Assembly: GCA_022453515.1 (NCBI GenBank)
Contig: JAJNNY010000002.1
Span: 744,001 to 808,000, forward strand
Reading direction: 5' to 3'
DNA length: 64,000 bases
Source of the DNA: Astrocystis sublimbata
Lineage: Eukaryota; Ascomycota; Sordariomycetes; Xylariales; Xylariaceae
Both the position numbers and the translations under genes were made by a program. The notes under the pieces were generated by a model. That model was not told where the DNA came from. It made no database searches and saw nothing but the letters and a program-made list of their open reading frames with translations. Positions 46,170 to 56,916 of this stretch are shown here, in pieces. Within the stretch, counting starts at the first letter, position 1. Every line of letters starts with the position of its first letter.

Positions 46170-47643
46170 GGTGGGTGAGCGAGCGTTGAATGTGTGCAAG
46201 ACAAACAACTGCGATTTTCGAAGTCGAATAGGCTAAACTCTTTTGTCTTTTTCAGCTGAATCAACCAACAAAGATAGATGGCTGGGTTTGGCGAAAAGGG
46301 CCAAGAGGGGTTTGCCCAGGCACTTATTAGAGGCTGCACTATGAGCGGATTGTTTGATTGTTGGCCGTGGCGGTGCTGCGGTGCACCAAAGTGTTCTCAC
46401 GAGTTTCAGGGACTTCGGCGTGTTCGGGTGTCTCAGAATGGTCGAGCGTGGGTGGTGATTCACGAGTTACGATAGAGGGGGGCGTTGTGAATGTTTTGTA
46501 CGCATTAGGCCACCTCGCAGACATGTGCAGGTTGCCCCGTCCCGGCACGCTTCAGGGATAATTGGGGCTTTGGATAGCCCGCCGGCCCAATTTACCTCGG
46601 AGACTTTTCTGGAACGAGTACCTAAGGTAGCTCGCGTAGGCACTTAACTAACCCCCGACTGTAGCCCAGACACCCAGAGTCCATCCAACCAAGGTATCAA
46701 CAATACTGCTGCCTAAGTTGTGTCCAGAGAAACGTTTGCAACGGCTATAAATGAAAGGACAGATAACTACTTAAACTACCATGTACACGTTTCCAGCTTT
46801 GGCAACAACGAAGTCCATGCCACGTAGGGTAAGGTGGTATCACAGCCCATCCATGCGCATTGCGCCCCCCAGGACGATATACGGAGCTCCATAATAGCTG
46901 TGTCGCGTATTGCGTCATGACGCCCGGCTGTTTTATGTAGGTAGCCAGCTCACAGGCAGTGTTGCTATAGGTAGTACTTGATAGGTAGTTTTGTGCTGCA
47001 AGACCATTTCAGCTCATAGGGTTTGGAACTAATATCAACTGGACATGAACTCTTCCAACATAGTCTATCTAAAATATACAGGGGAATACAACTAACAGCA
47101 AGATCTGGTCTCGGGTTGACTCTATAGGTATACTATGTACACCAGAAATGAGCTCTGAGTGTTCTTTTACATTAGGGAGGTACGTACAGTCTCTAAACAA
47201 ATTGAACGTGGCCTTCTTTCTGATGGCGGACCAGCGGGCCCGTTAATAGCCCGCCGTTTCCCCTTAGCTGACCCTTCAGGCTGGGTGAGAGCTTAGAAGG
47301 CTTCTGCAAGGTCCTCCGCATGTAGTGAATGTACGAACGAACGTGTGTGTAAGCGACTAAATAAACCTAGCAAGAGACTTTTCCGTCTCGATTGCACCTT
47401 TGAGCCTTCGCCCGTGGAATGGTGTGATAGTTGTAGTACTTGTCGTAATTCTAAACTCCAATTGCATGTAGGTAGCATGGGATAGCTAGCCCACGCTTTC
47501 GCGTCAAAGATCCCCTTTCAGTTGTGCAGCGAGTCTCAAGCCCAATAACACTCTGTGCCTCAACCTACCCCTTTGTTTGCACTGTAGAAACATATACTCA
47601 CAACACCACACGACCGATCCATCTCGGAGCAAGCAGCGATACG
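46170..47643. other. Intergenic, divergent promoter region
   Basis: Between the P450 and the 6PGDH-like reductase, transcribed away from each other. Short frames only; no gene recognised. Confidence 0.55.
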
Positions 47644-48744
47644 ATGGCGTCCGCTGTGGCTAAGATTGGGGTCATCTCCATAGGAGACATGGGCATGGGG
47701 ATCGCCAAACTGCTGGTTGCAAATGGCTTCTCGGTAGCAACAAACTGCAAAGGCCGCAGGTTCGCCGAACCCATTCCCATTCCCATTCCCGTTCCCATTC
47801 CCGTTCCCATTCCTCTTGCGTGCACCCGAACACCCGAGCATTGACCAGTCGTCTATTAAAATAGCGACGACACAATAGCGCGGGCCAAGAGCGCACAGGT
47901 CGAGATTTACAAGTCGGACGAGGAGCTCGCCGAGGCCTGCGATGTCGTCCTCTCGGTAGTCCCACCGCGCGATGCCGCAACCACAGCGCAGCGCATCGTT
48001 GACGCCGTGACGGGGCCTTTCCGGCGGACGGAGCCTCTGTACTTTGCTGACCTGAACGCCGTGGCGCCGTCGACGACCAAAACCATGGCAAAGCTCTTCG
48101 AGCAGGCGCGGGGCCAGGTGCGTTTCATCGATGGCGCCATCATCGGGGGTCCGCCGAAGCCGGCCGATGCTTCCGGATCCGGCAGTGAGACCGCTGGCAC
48201 TGGACAGCCACCGGCCGGATGGACGGTCCCGAGCATACCGATGTCCGGCCCGTGGAAGGTATCCGAGATTCCCGGGTATGGGGAGAAGCTCTCGGCCACG
48301 CTCAACGCGCGGCACATCTCCGACGAGATCGGCGCGGCCTCGGGTCTGAAGATGTGCTTCGCAAGTCTGACAAAGGGTTTTACCTCGCTCGCGATCCAAT
48401 CATTCACGACGGCCAAGCGCCTGGGCGTGCTGGATGAGTTGCAGGGCGAGCTGCAGGGGCTTGTGCCGGCGCATTGGAAATCTGCGGAGCGCGGTGTCAT
48501 CGGCATGGCGCCTAAGGCGTACCGCTGGGTCAAGGAGATGGAGGAGATCGCCCTGACTTTTGACGAGGAGGGTGGCTTCCCGCAAGACTTGTTCCGCGGC
48601 GTGGCGGGTGTCTATCGAGCCGTTGCCGAAGACACGGTTCTGGGCAATGAGAAAGTTGGGAAGAGGAAAAGAGGCACTGATGTCGAGGATATGGCTTCTG
48701 CCATGGCAGAAGGCTTAGGGAATAAGAGGAAGAAGAACGACTAG
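47644..48744 (+). CDS. 6-phosphogluconate dehydrogenase-like NAD(P)-binding protein (DUF1932 type)
   Basis: Two exons, 47644-47759 and 47865-48744, give 331 residues. The N-terminal Rossmann fold starts KIGVISIGDMGMGIAKLL (GxxGxG at 14-19) and continues VVLSVVPPRDA and YFADLNAVAP; the C-terminal part, with GLKMCFASLTKGFTSLAIQS, matches the helical DUF1932 domain of 3-hydroxyisobutyrate/6PGDH-related enzymes. The Lys in SLTKGF is a likely catalytic residue for the superfamily. The substrate is unknown. A basic tail (KRKRG, NKRKKND) could act as a nuclear signal. The intron 47760-47864 has a weak donor (GTTCGC) and contains a hexanucleotide repeat; reading through it would give a stop at 47844. 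Confidence 0.86.
47770..47817. repeat. Hexanucleotide microsatellite inside an intron
   Basis: Seven units of CCCATT or CCCGTT in a row plus one decayed unit, wholly within the intron of the 6PGDH-like gene. Confidence 0.9.
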
Positions 48745-49246
48745 ACGTAGATGGGCATGTGTTACAGACTATATATTCTAGATATATATATATTCGTGTA
48801 GAGTATCCTTCTAGAGTGCTCGTCTACCATCCTAAGTCTTACATGGACGGAAAATGCCCCGGGGAGTTAAACACAGCCTCCGTGGGATCCGTACAAGACT
48901 TGACTTAGACTACACAAATTGAAGTTGAAATCTAGAGTGAACTAGTGATATATTAGGACAATCAACAGACAGAAAGGAACTAGTAATTATAAATTGAGAA
49001 TTTGTTTGAATGAGCTTTTCAGAATTAGGCTCCAGAGTTGAAAACTGCGGCGGCAATGGACCGCATCTAAGTTTCATCATTGCTATATAGTCCTAGTTAT
49101 TAGCTGAAGACGACACTATTGAATTGTGGGAGTCTATCCATATATCGGATGTGGTGATGTGCGCTGCTGTGACGACAATGTACATGGGCGATAAACCATG
49201 TACGATATTCTCAACATTGTCCATGACGTGCATGACCTTCCAAGCA
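48745..49246. other. Intergenic, convergent 3' region
   Basis: Between the 6PGDH-like gene and the Yra1-like gene. AT-rich with a TATATATA run near 48784; no gene. Confidence 0.55.
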
Positions 49247-50771
49247 TTACTCAATCATGTCGATATCGTCTACACCTTGCGCATTGGATAGCCCTTCGTC
49301 GGCAGTGGGCACAACTGCAGGTGCAGCAGCAGCAGCGCCTGCGCCTGCGCCACTTCCGCTGTTGTTCTCAAAGTAATCTTCCATTTCAGCATCGAGCTCC
49401 TCCTGAGTCTTCTTGGGCCGCCCATCTCGCCCCTTCCCACGACCTGTGATTTCCGCTTCGCCCTCACGGCCGTCGCGGCGTGCTCCGACTCGCCTACCGC
49501 GTCGCTGAGGTCTGGGACTATGAGACCGTCTTCCACCTCTGGGAACATAGCGATCAATTCCCCGGTCGTTGGGTGATAGCGACCGTGGTCGAGTGATACG
49601 TTCTGCCAGTGGCCGACTAGGCGCCGTTGCAGTGTCGAAGGGGTTGCGTCGGGGTTGTGAAGACATGAATGTCAGGCGAATCGGTTGACCTTTCAAGAGC
49701 TGTTAGGCTTTATTCCACAATTCTTAGTCAGGCGTGGACAATTTACCCTTTGCGTTGGCTCCATTGAACTCGCTGATCGCATCCTGGGCGTCATCACGGC
49801 TCTCGTATGTCACAAATGCAACGCCTTCAGAGCGCCCAGCTCTGTCATATAGGAGCTCGACCCTCACAAGGGGACCGATCTTGCCGAAGAGGCCCTAGTG
49901 ATAGATGAGCACGACTGCGACCATGTATTGGTATGGATCTGTGTATACCTCGAGATCGGATTGCGAAAGGTCGTAGTGCAGATTCTCAACCTTGAGCTTA
50001 CTGCCGCGACCATCTCTGCCATGCCTGTCAGCAGATATGGTAAGAGGTTGTTATTGTCGTGAACTGACTGAGCTTCTTCAATGTCGCGCCTTCGATTGTA
50101 GTTGCGAATGCGGTCTCTGGCTGTTTGACAGTTAGGCAACAACCACGACGGTAGGGGATAAGCTAGGTAGGGCTTGCAGTGGAAGTCCTCGAATCTATCG
50201 TGAACCCAGTCCCTGTGAGCTGTTAGCCATAGCCTTGACGTAGGCCTAGACCGCATGCGCAAGGGCAAGGGCGAGAGGAGTGACACACGAATCCAGACCT
50301 CTCCTATCATCTCTAGTTGACTGTCTCGCAGGACAAGAACCTGATTAGCCGATGTCACATGATGCACGTATCACCACCGATCGTAGTCGAGGTATCGAGC
50401 TGCAGGCGGGTGGCTTCGACGAGAAGGCTCGAGGATAGAGGTAGTATCGATCTATGATGAGGGAAAGGAGCAATCCACCTGCATCGGCAAGAGAAGCAAG
50501 TCAGCCAGTCGGTCGGTCTCGCACGTTGGATCTCAAAGGATACCTATGCGTACCTTTCTTACGCCATCGCGAGGATAAGCATCGCGTTCACGGTCTCGAG
50601 GCTGTCGGCTGCCACCACGGCCGCCACCGCCCCCACGACCACCGCCACGTCGAGGACGGCTGTCGCGCTTTGTCGACTGCATAGTCGGCTGTTTAGCACA
50701 ATCATAGCGTGATCAGCCGTCGTGGTACGTACCCTGGATTCGGCCACAATCTCGTCGAGACTTCGGTCCAT
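49247..50771 (-). CDS. YRA1: mRNA export adaptor Yra1/ALY (RRM protein)
   Basis: Eight exons: 50771-50733, 50676-50554, 50451-50375, 50212-50178, 50120-50069, 50024-49949, 49894-49747 and 49689-49247, giving 330 residues. It begins MDRSLDEIVAESR, the UAP56/Sub2-binding motif of ALY proteins, then an RGG-rich stretch. The RRM (about 116-190) has LKVENLHYDL and GVAFVTYESRDDA; the tail has KKTQEELDAEMEDYF, the C-terminal UAP56-binding element. ALY couples transcription and splicing to export through TREX and Mex67. Exons 3-5 are small and less certain: intron 50121-50177 uses a GC donor and intron 50025-50068 is only 44 bases. Yeast YRA1 is autoregulated through an unusual intron, so the dense introns here may matter, but that is inference. 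Confidence 0.87.
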
Positions 50772-51364
50772 TTTCCGAGGATGCGGCAGAGAGCAATTGT
50801 AAAATAGTAGCGCGAGGTAGTGAGGTCGCCGAGATGCTGGCGAACTGGATCGGAAAACAATGGGAGAAGATTGGATGTATGTAGTAGCTAGGAGCTTCCA
50901 GGCTGCAGGTGACACGGGCTCAAGCTTCTTGTCGCGGTACCCCTTGCGCAACGCCTGCGGGTACTTGAACCTTCCACTAATACCCCGGCCACCTTGACCA
51001 ATCCTTGGAGGTACATCAATGTGCTTCCAGTACTTGCAGGTGCTATCGATACGTAGTTTCAGTGGATAGGTACCTAATCCAGCGGCTAGGTCAAATGCCT
51101 AAGTGCCTCGGGTGCATGTAAGCGGGCGGTAAATGATGCCAGGGCTCAGGTACATTCAACGTTCAATGTTTAGAGCATCGTCTTTTCTTCATTTTCATGC
51201 CAAATCTACGTTTCATCCCAACATTTCATAAGAAGGCATTTTGTTATTACCTACATAGCGTACAGTACTAATTTAATAGGTTGTAGCCTAGGGTCAACGG
51301 GTTTGTGTCGCAGAATCCTAACTAAAAGGGGGGAAGTGTTGTTCAATCCATAGACGAATGTTGT
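50772..51364. other. Intergenic
   Basis: Upstream of the Yra1-like gene and downstream of the next gene on the same strand; no gene seen. Confidence 0.55.
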
Positions 51365-52992
51365 TCAAACACAGAAATAAGCTCCAGGAACGTCAACTTT
51401 AGTGGTGAATGAGCTTTGGGAGCTCTTGTCACCATTGTTACCAGCCGTCCTAGCAGTACCCGCGAACTCGGGAATAGTGCGTAAGAACAGGCCCGTTGCT
51501 GAACTTATCCCGAAATGACCGCCAACAACTTCAACGGGGCTGCCTTGGAGAGAGCTCGGCACCGGTACGTCGTCAGGGCTCGGTGCAACTCCAAATGACA
51601 AGTTTTTTGATGCTGGGAGGTATTGACTGGACAGAGTATCTGTAGTTGCCATTTGAGGTTCGACACAGAAGAGAAGCGAGGATCCTGGTGTTGCGAGACC
51701 GCTGGTTGGCTCAGCGCTGTTACGCTCCTCAAACGACTTTATAAACGCCTCTATATCATCATCCTGGCCAGGCAGAGAGAAGCTTGTCTCAGGGTCGAGG
51801 GACAGTAGCCCTTGTTTAAGTCCCCATCCACCGCCTCCGCTCACTACATATAGTTAGTATGTCATCTGGGATGGAAACATGTCGAAGGTGAGGTTACACC
51901 TACAGATTCTATGTAGCTGACACCCGGATGACAAAAGCTCCGAGAAGAGCTCTATCGAACTCGAAGCGATGTCTATCTCGGACTGAGAAGAATCGGCCTT
52001 GAAGAGCTTGAGGTTGTCGAACCTGCCTGCCTTCATACAGCGAGGAGGAATAACCCAGCACCATACCCCAACTGGCTTCGGCGAAGCAGTGGGCTCACGC
52101 AGCGCTCTCTCTTCAAAGATTTTGGGTATGATATCTTCCAGTTCTTTTGACGCCGGTGTTGGAGTACCGTCTACGTCAACTTGGCGAACAATATTGCCCA
52201 AGCCTGCGAGAATTTTCCGAGGTGGTGTCAAAGGGAGAAGGGGAACCATGGACAACGTGTGATTCACCGGTCCACCCTTATCCGCTATTCTTTGCGTTGT
52301 CTTGGGCTGCTTCCTCTGTAAAGTCAGTGAGCCTTCGCCACCTATATTCCACCTGCTTGCATAAAGAGTCGAGCGTCTTCCATTCTGAAAGACGGTATTT
52401 GCTAGTGGTACTGTGATCTCCAGTGCACCTGTGCTTCTGGTAAGAGGGTTTGTTAGAAACGAGACACAGCCGCTGCTATCAATACTCGTTCCTCCAAACC
52501 CTTCACTTTCCCATAGCCCAGGGACGACAATGTCGGAGGAACCATAGAGCACAGAAAACCCCGATTGAGTCCCGCCTGATAGACGCGTCGAAGAAAGGCT
52601 GTCAGCTATACCCGACAACACATGTAAGCTTTGGTGGTTGTGTTGCTCTGGCTTGAGTAACGTTTTGAGGAGTGCAGACATGAAATCATCATTTTCCAGC
52701 CAGTTAGTGAAGTCTTTGGATGCAAGTATAGCGACCCCATGCTCCGGAGCATCACCTGCAGCAGGTTTCGTTGTCTTCAAAACATGTTTTCTGAACTCGT
52801 CGAGAACTTGTCTCTAGACTATGTTAGTTGCATGTTTTTCTTTCTCAACAGTTCGTTGTGACTCACTTGAGTTGTTTGAGGAGATACTGTTACGCTGAGC
52901 CGCTGTGAGAGAGTGGATTGCTGCCGAATTTGCTGCCCGCACAAAAAATTACTTTTGGCACGAATACCTTGGTAGATGGCACGATGCTTCAT
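51365..52992 (-). CDS. Conserved fungal protein, possibly FIST-domain related
   Basis: Three exons, 52992-52867, 52813-51904 and 51843-51365, give 504 residues; introns are 53 and 60 bases with CTAAC branch sites. I do not recognise it with certainty. The start MKHRAIYQGIRAKSNFLCG with RQQSTLSQRL looks like a mitochondrial presequence. Conserved-looking blocks are HGVAILASKDFTNWL, HVLSGIADSL, GFSVLYGSSD, LANTVFQNGRRSTLYASRW, ILSGGGGWGLKQGLLSLDPE and VGGHFGISSATGLF. The RRSTLYASRW and SGGGGWG blocks recall fungal proteins grouped with FIST (sensory input) domains, from memory only. The ATG at 53025 would add 11 residues. It is divergent from the SET gene. Confidence 0.68.
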
Positions 52993-53576
52993 GTTATCAT
53001 CTACGCAATGGACCTGGGGCACCATTCGACTCTCATGACCTTGAATTTGTGCTGTGGGTACTAAGTTTGTAGCCGCGTCACCTCTGCTTGGTGCAGATAC
53101 CTCTCTCTGGATTGACACTAGCCACCTGCTGGCGAACTGTGCTTAGGTAATGAAATCAATCACTCCAGCTCTCTGTATGTGCTCCCCTGGAAGCAAGCCA
53201 TAGCTCTTGGTGGCAACCACAATTCTTACCAGTATATCTATTCAGATGCTGCAGTAAAAGACAATTCTGATTTACCAGGTGCACGATATGTAAAACGGCT
53301 TACATCCATCTATCTGCAGGTTCGTTGTTTCACGCAATTGTGGCTGGATGGAAACAAACCCCAAACACGTTACGTCTGATCAGACACTCCTGCAGTGGCT
53401 AAGAGTTATAGTCCTAGGTATTTAGTATACAATACTAGGTACGGTACTACTTACCGGCTATATTATGTTTACATAACTCACATATGTCTCTGAATTTGAA
53501 GCTGACACTTGATATCTGTGGCAAAAAAATCAATATTGTATTTTTGTTGTCTATTTTCCTTTACTGGCAAGCCATA
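52993..53576. other. Bidirectional promoter, unknown protein / SET protein
   Basis: No gene. The SET frame is open back to an ATG at 53484, so part of this span could be coding if that start is used. Confidence 0.5.
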
Positions 53577-54875
53577 ATGCGTGCGACATGGCACCAATTC
53601 ATACTCACAGCCATTGTGCCTGTGGGTCAAGCATTGCAGGTAGACTACGGCCTGAACACTTGCCCCTGGCACCCGCTTGTCTCAAGCTTCGAGCAGTACA
53701 TGTGCGCCCCTCAAGATATCACTGGTCACTCTATGCAAGATGAGGCAACAGTGCAACTGCGAGAGGAAGCTGGCTTCGCGGGAAGAAATAGGTGGCAATC
53801 GCTTCCTGACTGTTTCGACGAATATTGTGTTTACACAAACAACAATTTCTTTGGTCGGGGAATGTCAACAGTCACAACAGCAACAAACCAGGCTCGCATA
53901 GCCGAAATCCAGATACCGGAGACGGATATAGAGCGACATGAAAATGTCCATGCTGTCGATATTCACGGGAAGGGAAAGGGATTGGTTGCCACAGGACCTA
54001 TTGCGAAGGGTGAGAGAATAATGGCTGCGAGACCAGCCCTTCTTGTTCATCGAGATGCGTTTCCTGAACTTCAACCCACGGATATCTACTACTTGATGGA
54101 TACCGCAATCAATAGTCTGCCGGAAACTCGAAGAGAAAGCTATTTGGCCCAAAGTGCTGCAATGGGCGGCCACAAAGTCACCGATATTTTGTTCACAAAC
54201 TCGTTCCAGATAGCACTTGGGGACGAGGATGGGTTCCATTACGGCAACTATCCAGAAAGTTCATTACTGAATCATGATTGTCGGCCGAAGTAAGTCTTCA
54301 ACTATCTTGTACTCTGTTTATCTTGGCATACTTGAGCCTAATACGTAATCAGTCTCGCGTTCTTCGTTGACAAGAACCTGACCCATCAAACTCATGCGGT
54401 CAGAGATATCGCTGCCGGAGAGGAACTCACCATATCCTACCTGGATGCTCTGCAAGTGCGATCAGCACGACAGGAGCGAACACGCGACTCTTTAGGATTC
54501 GCGTGTAGTTGTGCACAATGCGCCCTGCCTAAGACAGACTCGGACGCTTCAGACAGGCGGCTCCTCGTTATCGCCCAGATGGAAAGCGAGATGTCCGACT
54601 TCAACAATAAGAAGATCCCACCCTCCATGATTGAAGAGTACGTTGCATTGTACAGAAGGGAGCGTCTGGAGTACAAGATTGCGGGCGCGTACACGCTCGC
54701 CGCACTCAACTACAACATGGTGGGAAAAGCAGGGATGGCGAAGAAGTATGCCAGATTGTCCGTCGAGGCAGGTCTGCTTGAGAATGGCCCTGATTCTACA
54801 GAGGTTCGACAGATGCAGACTCTGGCTGATGACCCGAGATCGCATTGGTCCTGGAATGTTAAGCCTCATGTGTAA
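53577..54875 (+). CDS. SET-domain protein with N-terminal signal peptide
   Basis: Two exons, 53577-54289 and 54353-54875 (donor GTAAGT, acceptor AATCAG), give 411 residues. The start MRATWHQFILTAIVPVGQAL reads as a signal peptide; an upstream ATG at 53484 would place a second hydrophobic stretch before it. A Cys-containing segment (CPW...CAP...CFDEYCVYTN) follows, then the SET domain: GKGKGLVATGPIAKGERIM, SSLLNHDCRPN (to residue 238) and GEELTISYLD (from 260), with a post-SET-like CSCAQC. SET domains bind S-adenosylmethionine and methylate lysines; this SMYD/SET5-like class with a secretion signal recurs in Sordariomycetes. Whether it is an active methyltransferase outside the nucleus is unknown. 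Confidence 0.86.
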
Positions 54876-55416
54876 GTAGCCCGTACGTGTAAGTAGATCA
54901 CAAGGTAAAATACATACCTGTACACAACCATCATGTGAAGCCTGAGTGGGGTTCCGCGTCTTACCGCATGATACAGGTACCCAGTACGCATGATACTTCA
55001 ACAACCAAGAAAGAGTATAAAAGTGTTTATTTGGAACACGGTAGACGCAGCGCAGATGTAGACGCTATTGACTCGAACTACATAAGGGCAACCACAAGCA
55101 TGATTTCTGAACGTGGCCAATTCCATCCTCATTCTCACCACGCCAAGCTACTTGAACAGCGCTCGGCGAGCTCGCTACCGTACCCATGCTGTAGGTAAGG
55201 GTCTCGAGGGTCTATTGTCTTCAGTTGCTTGGTCGAGCCGGTTCAGTTGTTCGGGGTCCACAGCGCCCAAGCCCTTAGCTGCAGCCATAGCGCCGCGTCC
55301 CTCCTTCATCAACGGTCTTGGCCGTATACACATCAATGATTGGCATTTGTATATAGCGTTTCAGCCCGTCTTGCACTGGAGAGAGACGGCCGGGCCGTAT
55401 TTATAGTCGAGCAATC
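54876..55416. other. Intergenic
   Basis: Between the SET and PI-PLC genes, same strand; probable promoter of the latter. No gene seen. Confidence 0.55.
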
Positions 55417-56916
55417 ATGTCTAAATGGCTTTGTTGCTGTTCCCACCGGGGCGCATCAGATACGGATCCATTCTCGGACCCTCCCACAATGGCCGACCTC
55501 AGTATCCGCAACCTCACGTCGACGCCGCTTGAGCTCAAGCTCGTCGAACGCTTCGAGGGCCAGCCTCCAGCAGAGGCTGCTCTGGACGATGCTAAGAAGC
55601 TCGCGGCCAATTTGACGAGCAAGGTCACCAACATCTTTCACTCGTCGTCGAGTGCTGTCTCACCTGACGTTGAGATCAAAGGCGAGGCCAAGGACCGTCG
55701 AGATGTTTCTATCAAATTGGAGCCCTTCGAGACCCGTACCACAGATGTTCGGGCTGCGGATCCAGAGCGCGAGGTTCTGCGCTTGACTTTCGAGTCCGAG
55801 GGCCACCGGTACCAGGTGGATGCGCCCAGCGCTTCGCAGCGAAGCACGGTGATGAGGAAGATTGACGGCGGGCCCAACGAGTACACGGCCGTGTATGTCC
55901 AATCGGGGGCCTATCTCGCCATTTTCAGTTCGGCTAACCTCTCCTCGTGGATGCGCGAGGTTCGCGACGAATACCCCTTGACCGCGCTGTCCATACCCGG
56001 CACTCACAACAGCCCAACATGCCATTTGGCATTGCCATCGGTGCGGTGCCAAGCTGTCGGCGTACGCGAACAGCTGGACAACGGTGTCCGTTATCTGGAC
56101 ATCAGGGTCAGCGTGAGCTCAGAAGACACGTCTCTAGTCCTCGTACACAGCGCATTCCCCATCTCGCTTACAGGTAACAAATACTTCAAAGATCTGGTGG
56201 ATGTCATCTACTCTTTCCTAGACGCCAATCCCTCGGAGGCTATAATCATGAGCGTGAAGCGCGAGGGCACTGGACGTGGCACGGACCAGAGACTATCCAA
56301 GATCCTAAAAGACGAATACTACGACATCAAGCGATGGTACACACACCCGCGCATCCCCACGTTAGGTCATGTTCGCGGCAGGATCGTTCTTCTGCGACGG
56401 CACGTCAACGACGAGAGCCTGAATCACGAATGGGGCGGTCGTGGCTGGGGCTTGGACGGTAGCGTCTGGCCCGATAATTGCGAGGACGGGCGTGTCGGGA
56501 GCGGAATCGCGCGCGTACAAGACTTCTACGAGGTCGACCAAAGCACAAATATCGAGAAGAAAATCGAGCTCGCGCGCAAACATCTCGAGCGAGCCGCCGA
56601 GGGCGTCTGCCATATCCCTGGACAAGAAGGATACCGCAAAGATGCCCAGCCGGCGCCGTTATTCATCAACTTCCTCAGCGCGAGCAATTTCTTCCGCGCC
56701 GACTGCTGGCCCGAGAAGATCGCGGCCAAGGCGAACCCGGCTATCATCGAGTACCTGTGCGTGCGGCACGGCCGCGACGGCAAAGGTCCGGCTGGGTTGA
56801 AGGTGGGCGATGCGGCCACAGGTATCGTTGTCACGGACTGGGTTGGCTTACACGGCGATTGGGACCTCATTCGGTGCATCGTTGGATGGAATGCTAAGCT
56901 ACTGCTGAAGCACTAG
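55417..56916 (+). CDS. PI-PLC X-domain phosphodiesterase (bacterial-type)
   Basis: An intronless frame of 499 residues. The N-terminal third is a beta-rich, lipid-binding-like region (LTSTPLELKLVERFEG). The X domain starts YPLTALSIPGTHNSPT with catalytic His197, then GVRYLDIRV (Asp228, Arg230) and LVHSAFPIS with the second catalytic His244; NPSEAIIMSVKREG and RGRIVLLRR follow. These match bacterial and fungal phosphatidylinositol-specific phospholipases C that cleave PI to inositol phosphate and diacylglycerol without calcium or an EF/Y/C2 module. Two starts are possible: the ATG at 55417, which adds MSKWLCCCSHRG, or the ATG at 55489 (MADLSIRN). There is no signal peptide, so a cytosolic or membrane-tethered enzyme is expected. 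Confidence 0.88.
   Translation: MSKWLCCCSHRGASDTDPFSDPPTMADLSIRNLTSTPLELKLVERFEGQPPAEAALDDAKKLAANLTSKVTNIFHSSSSAVSPDVEIKGEAKDRRDVSIKLEPFETRTTDVRAADPEREVLRLTFESEGHRYQVDAPSASQRSTVMRKIDGGPNEYTAVYVQSGAYLAIFSSANLSSWMREVRDEYPLTALSIPGTHNSPTCHLALPSVRCQAVGVREQLDNGVRYLDIRVSVSSEDTSLVLVHSAFPISLTGNKYFKDLVDVIYSFLDANPSEAIIMSVKREGTGRGTDQRLSKILKDEYYDIKRWYTHPRIPTLGHVRGRIVLLRRHVNDESLNHEWGGRGWGLDGSVWPDNCEDGRVGSGIARVQDFYEVDQSTNIEKKIELARKHLERAAEGVCHIPGQEGYRKDAQPAPLFINFLSASNFFRADCWPEKIAAKANPAIIEYLCVRHGRDGKGPAGLKVGDAATGIVVTDWVGLHGDWDLIRCIVGWNAKLLLKH

Noticed and set aside
47560..48399. 279-codon frame antisense to the 6PGDH-like gene with a Gly-Asn repeat
   Set aside because: The repeat is the intronic microsatellite read backwards, and the frame runs over both exons and the intron of a well-supported gene.
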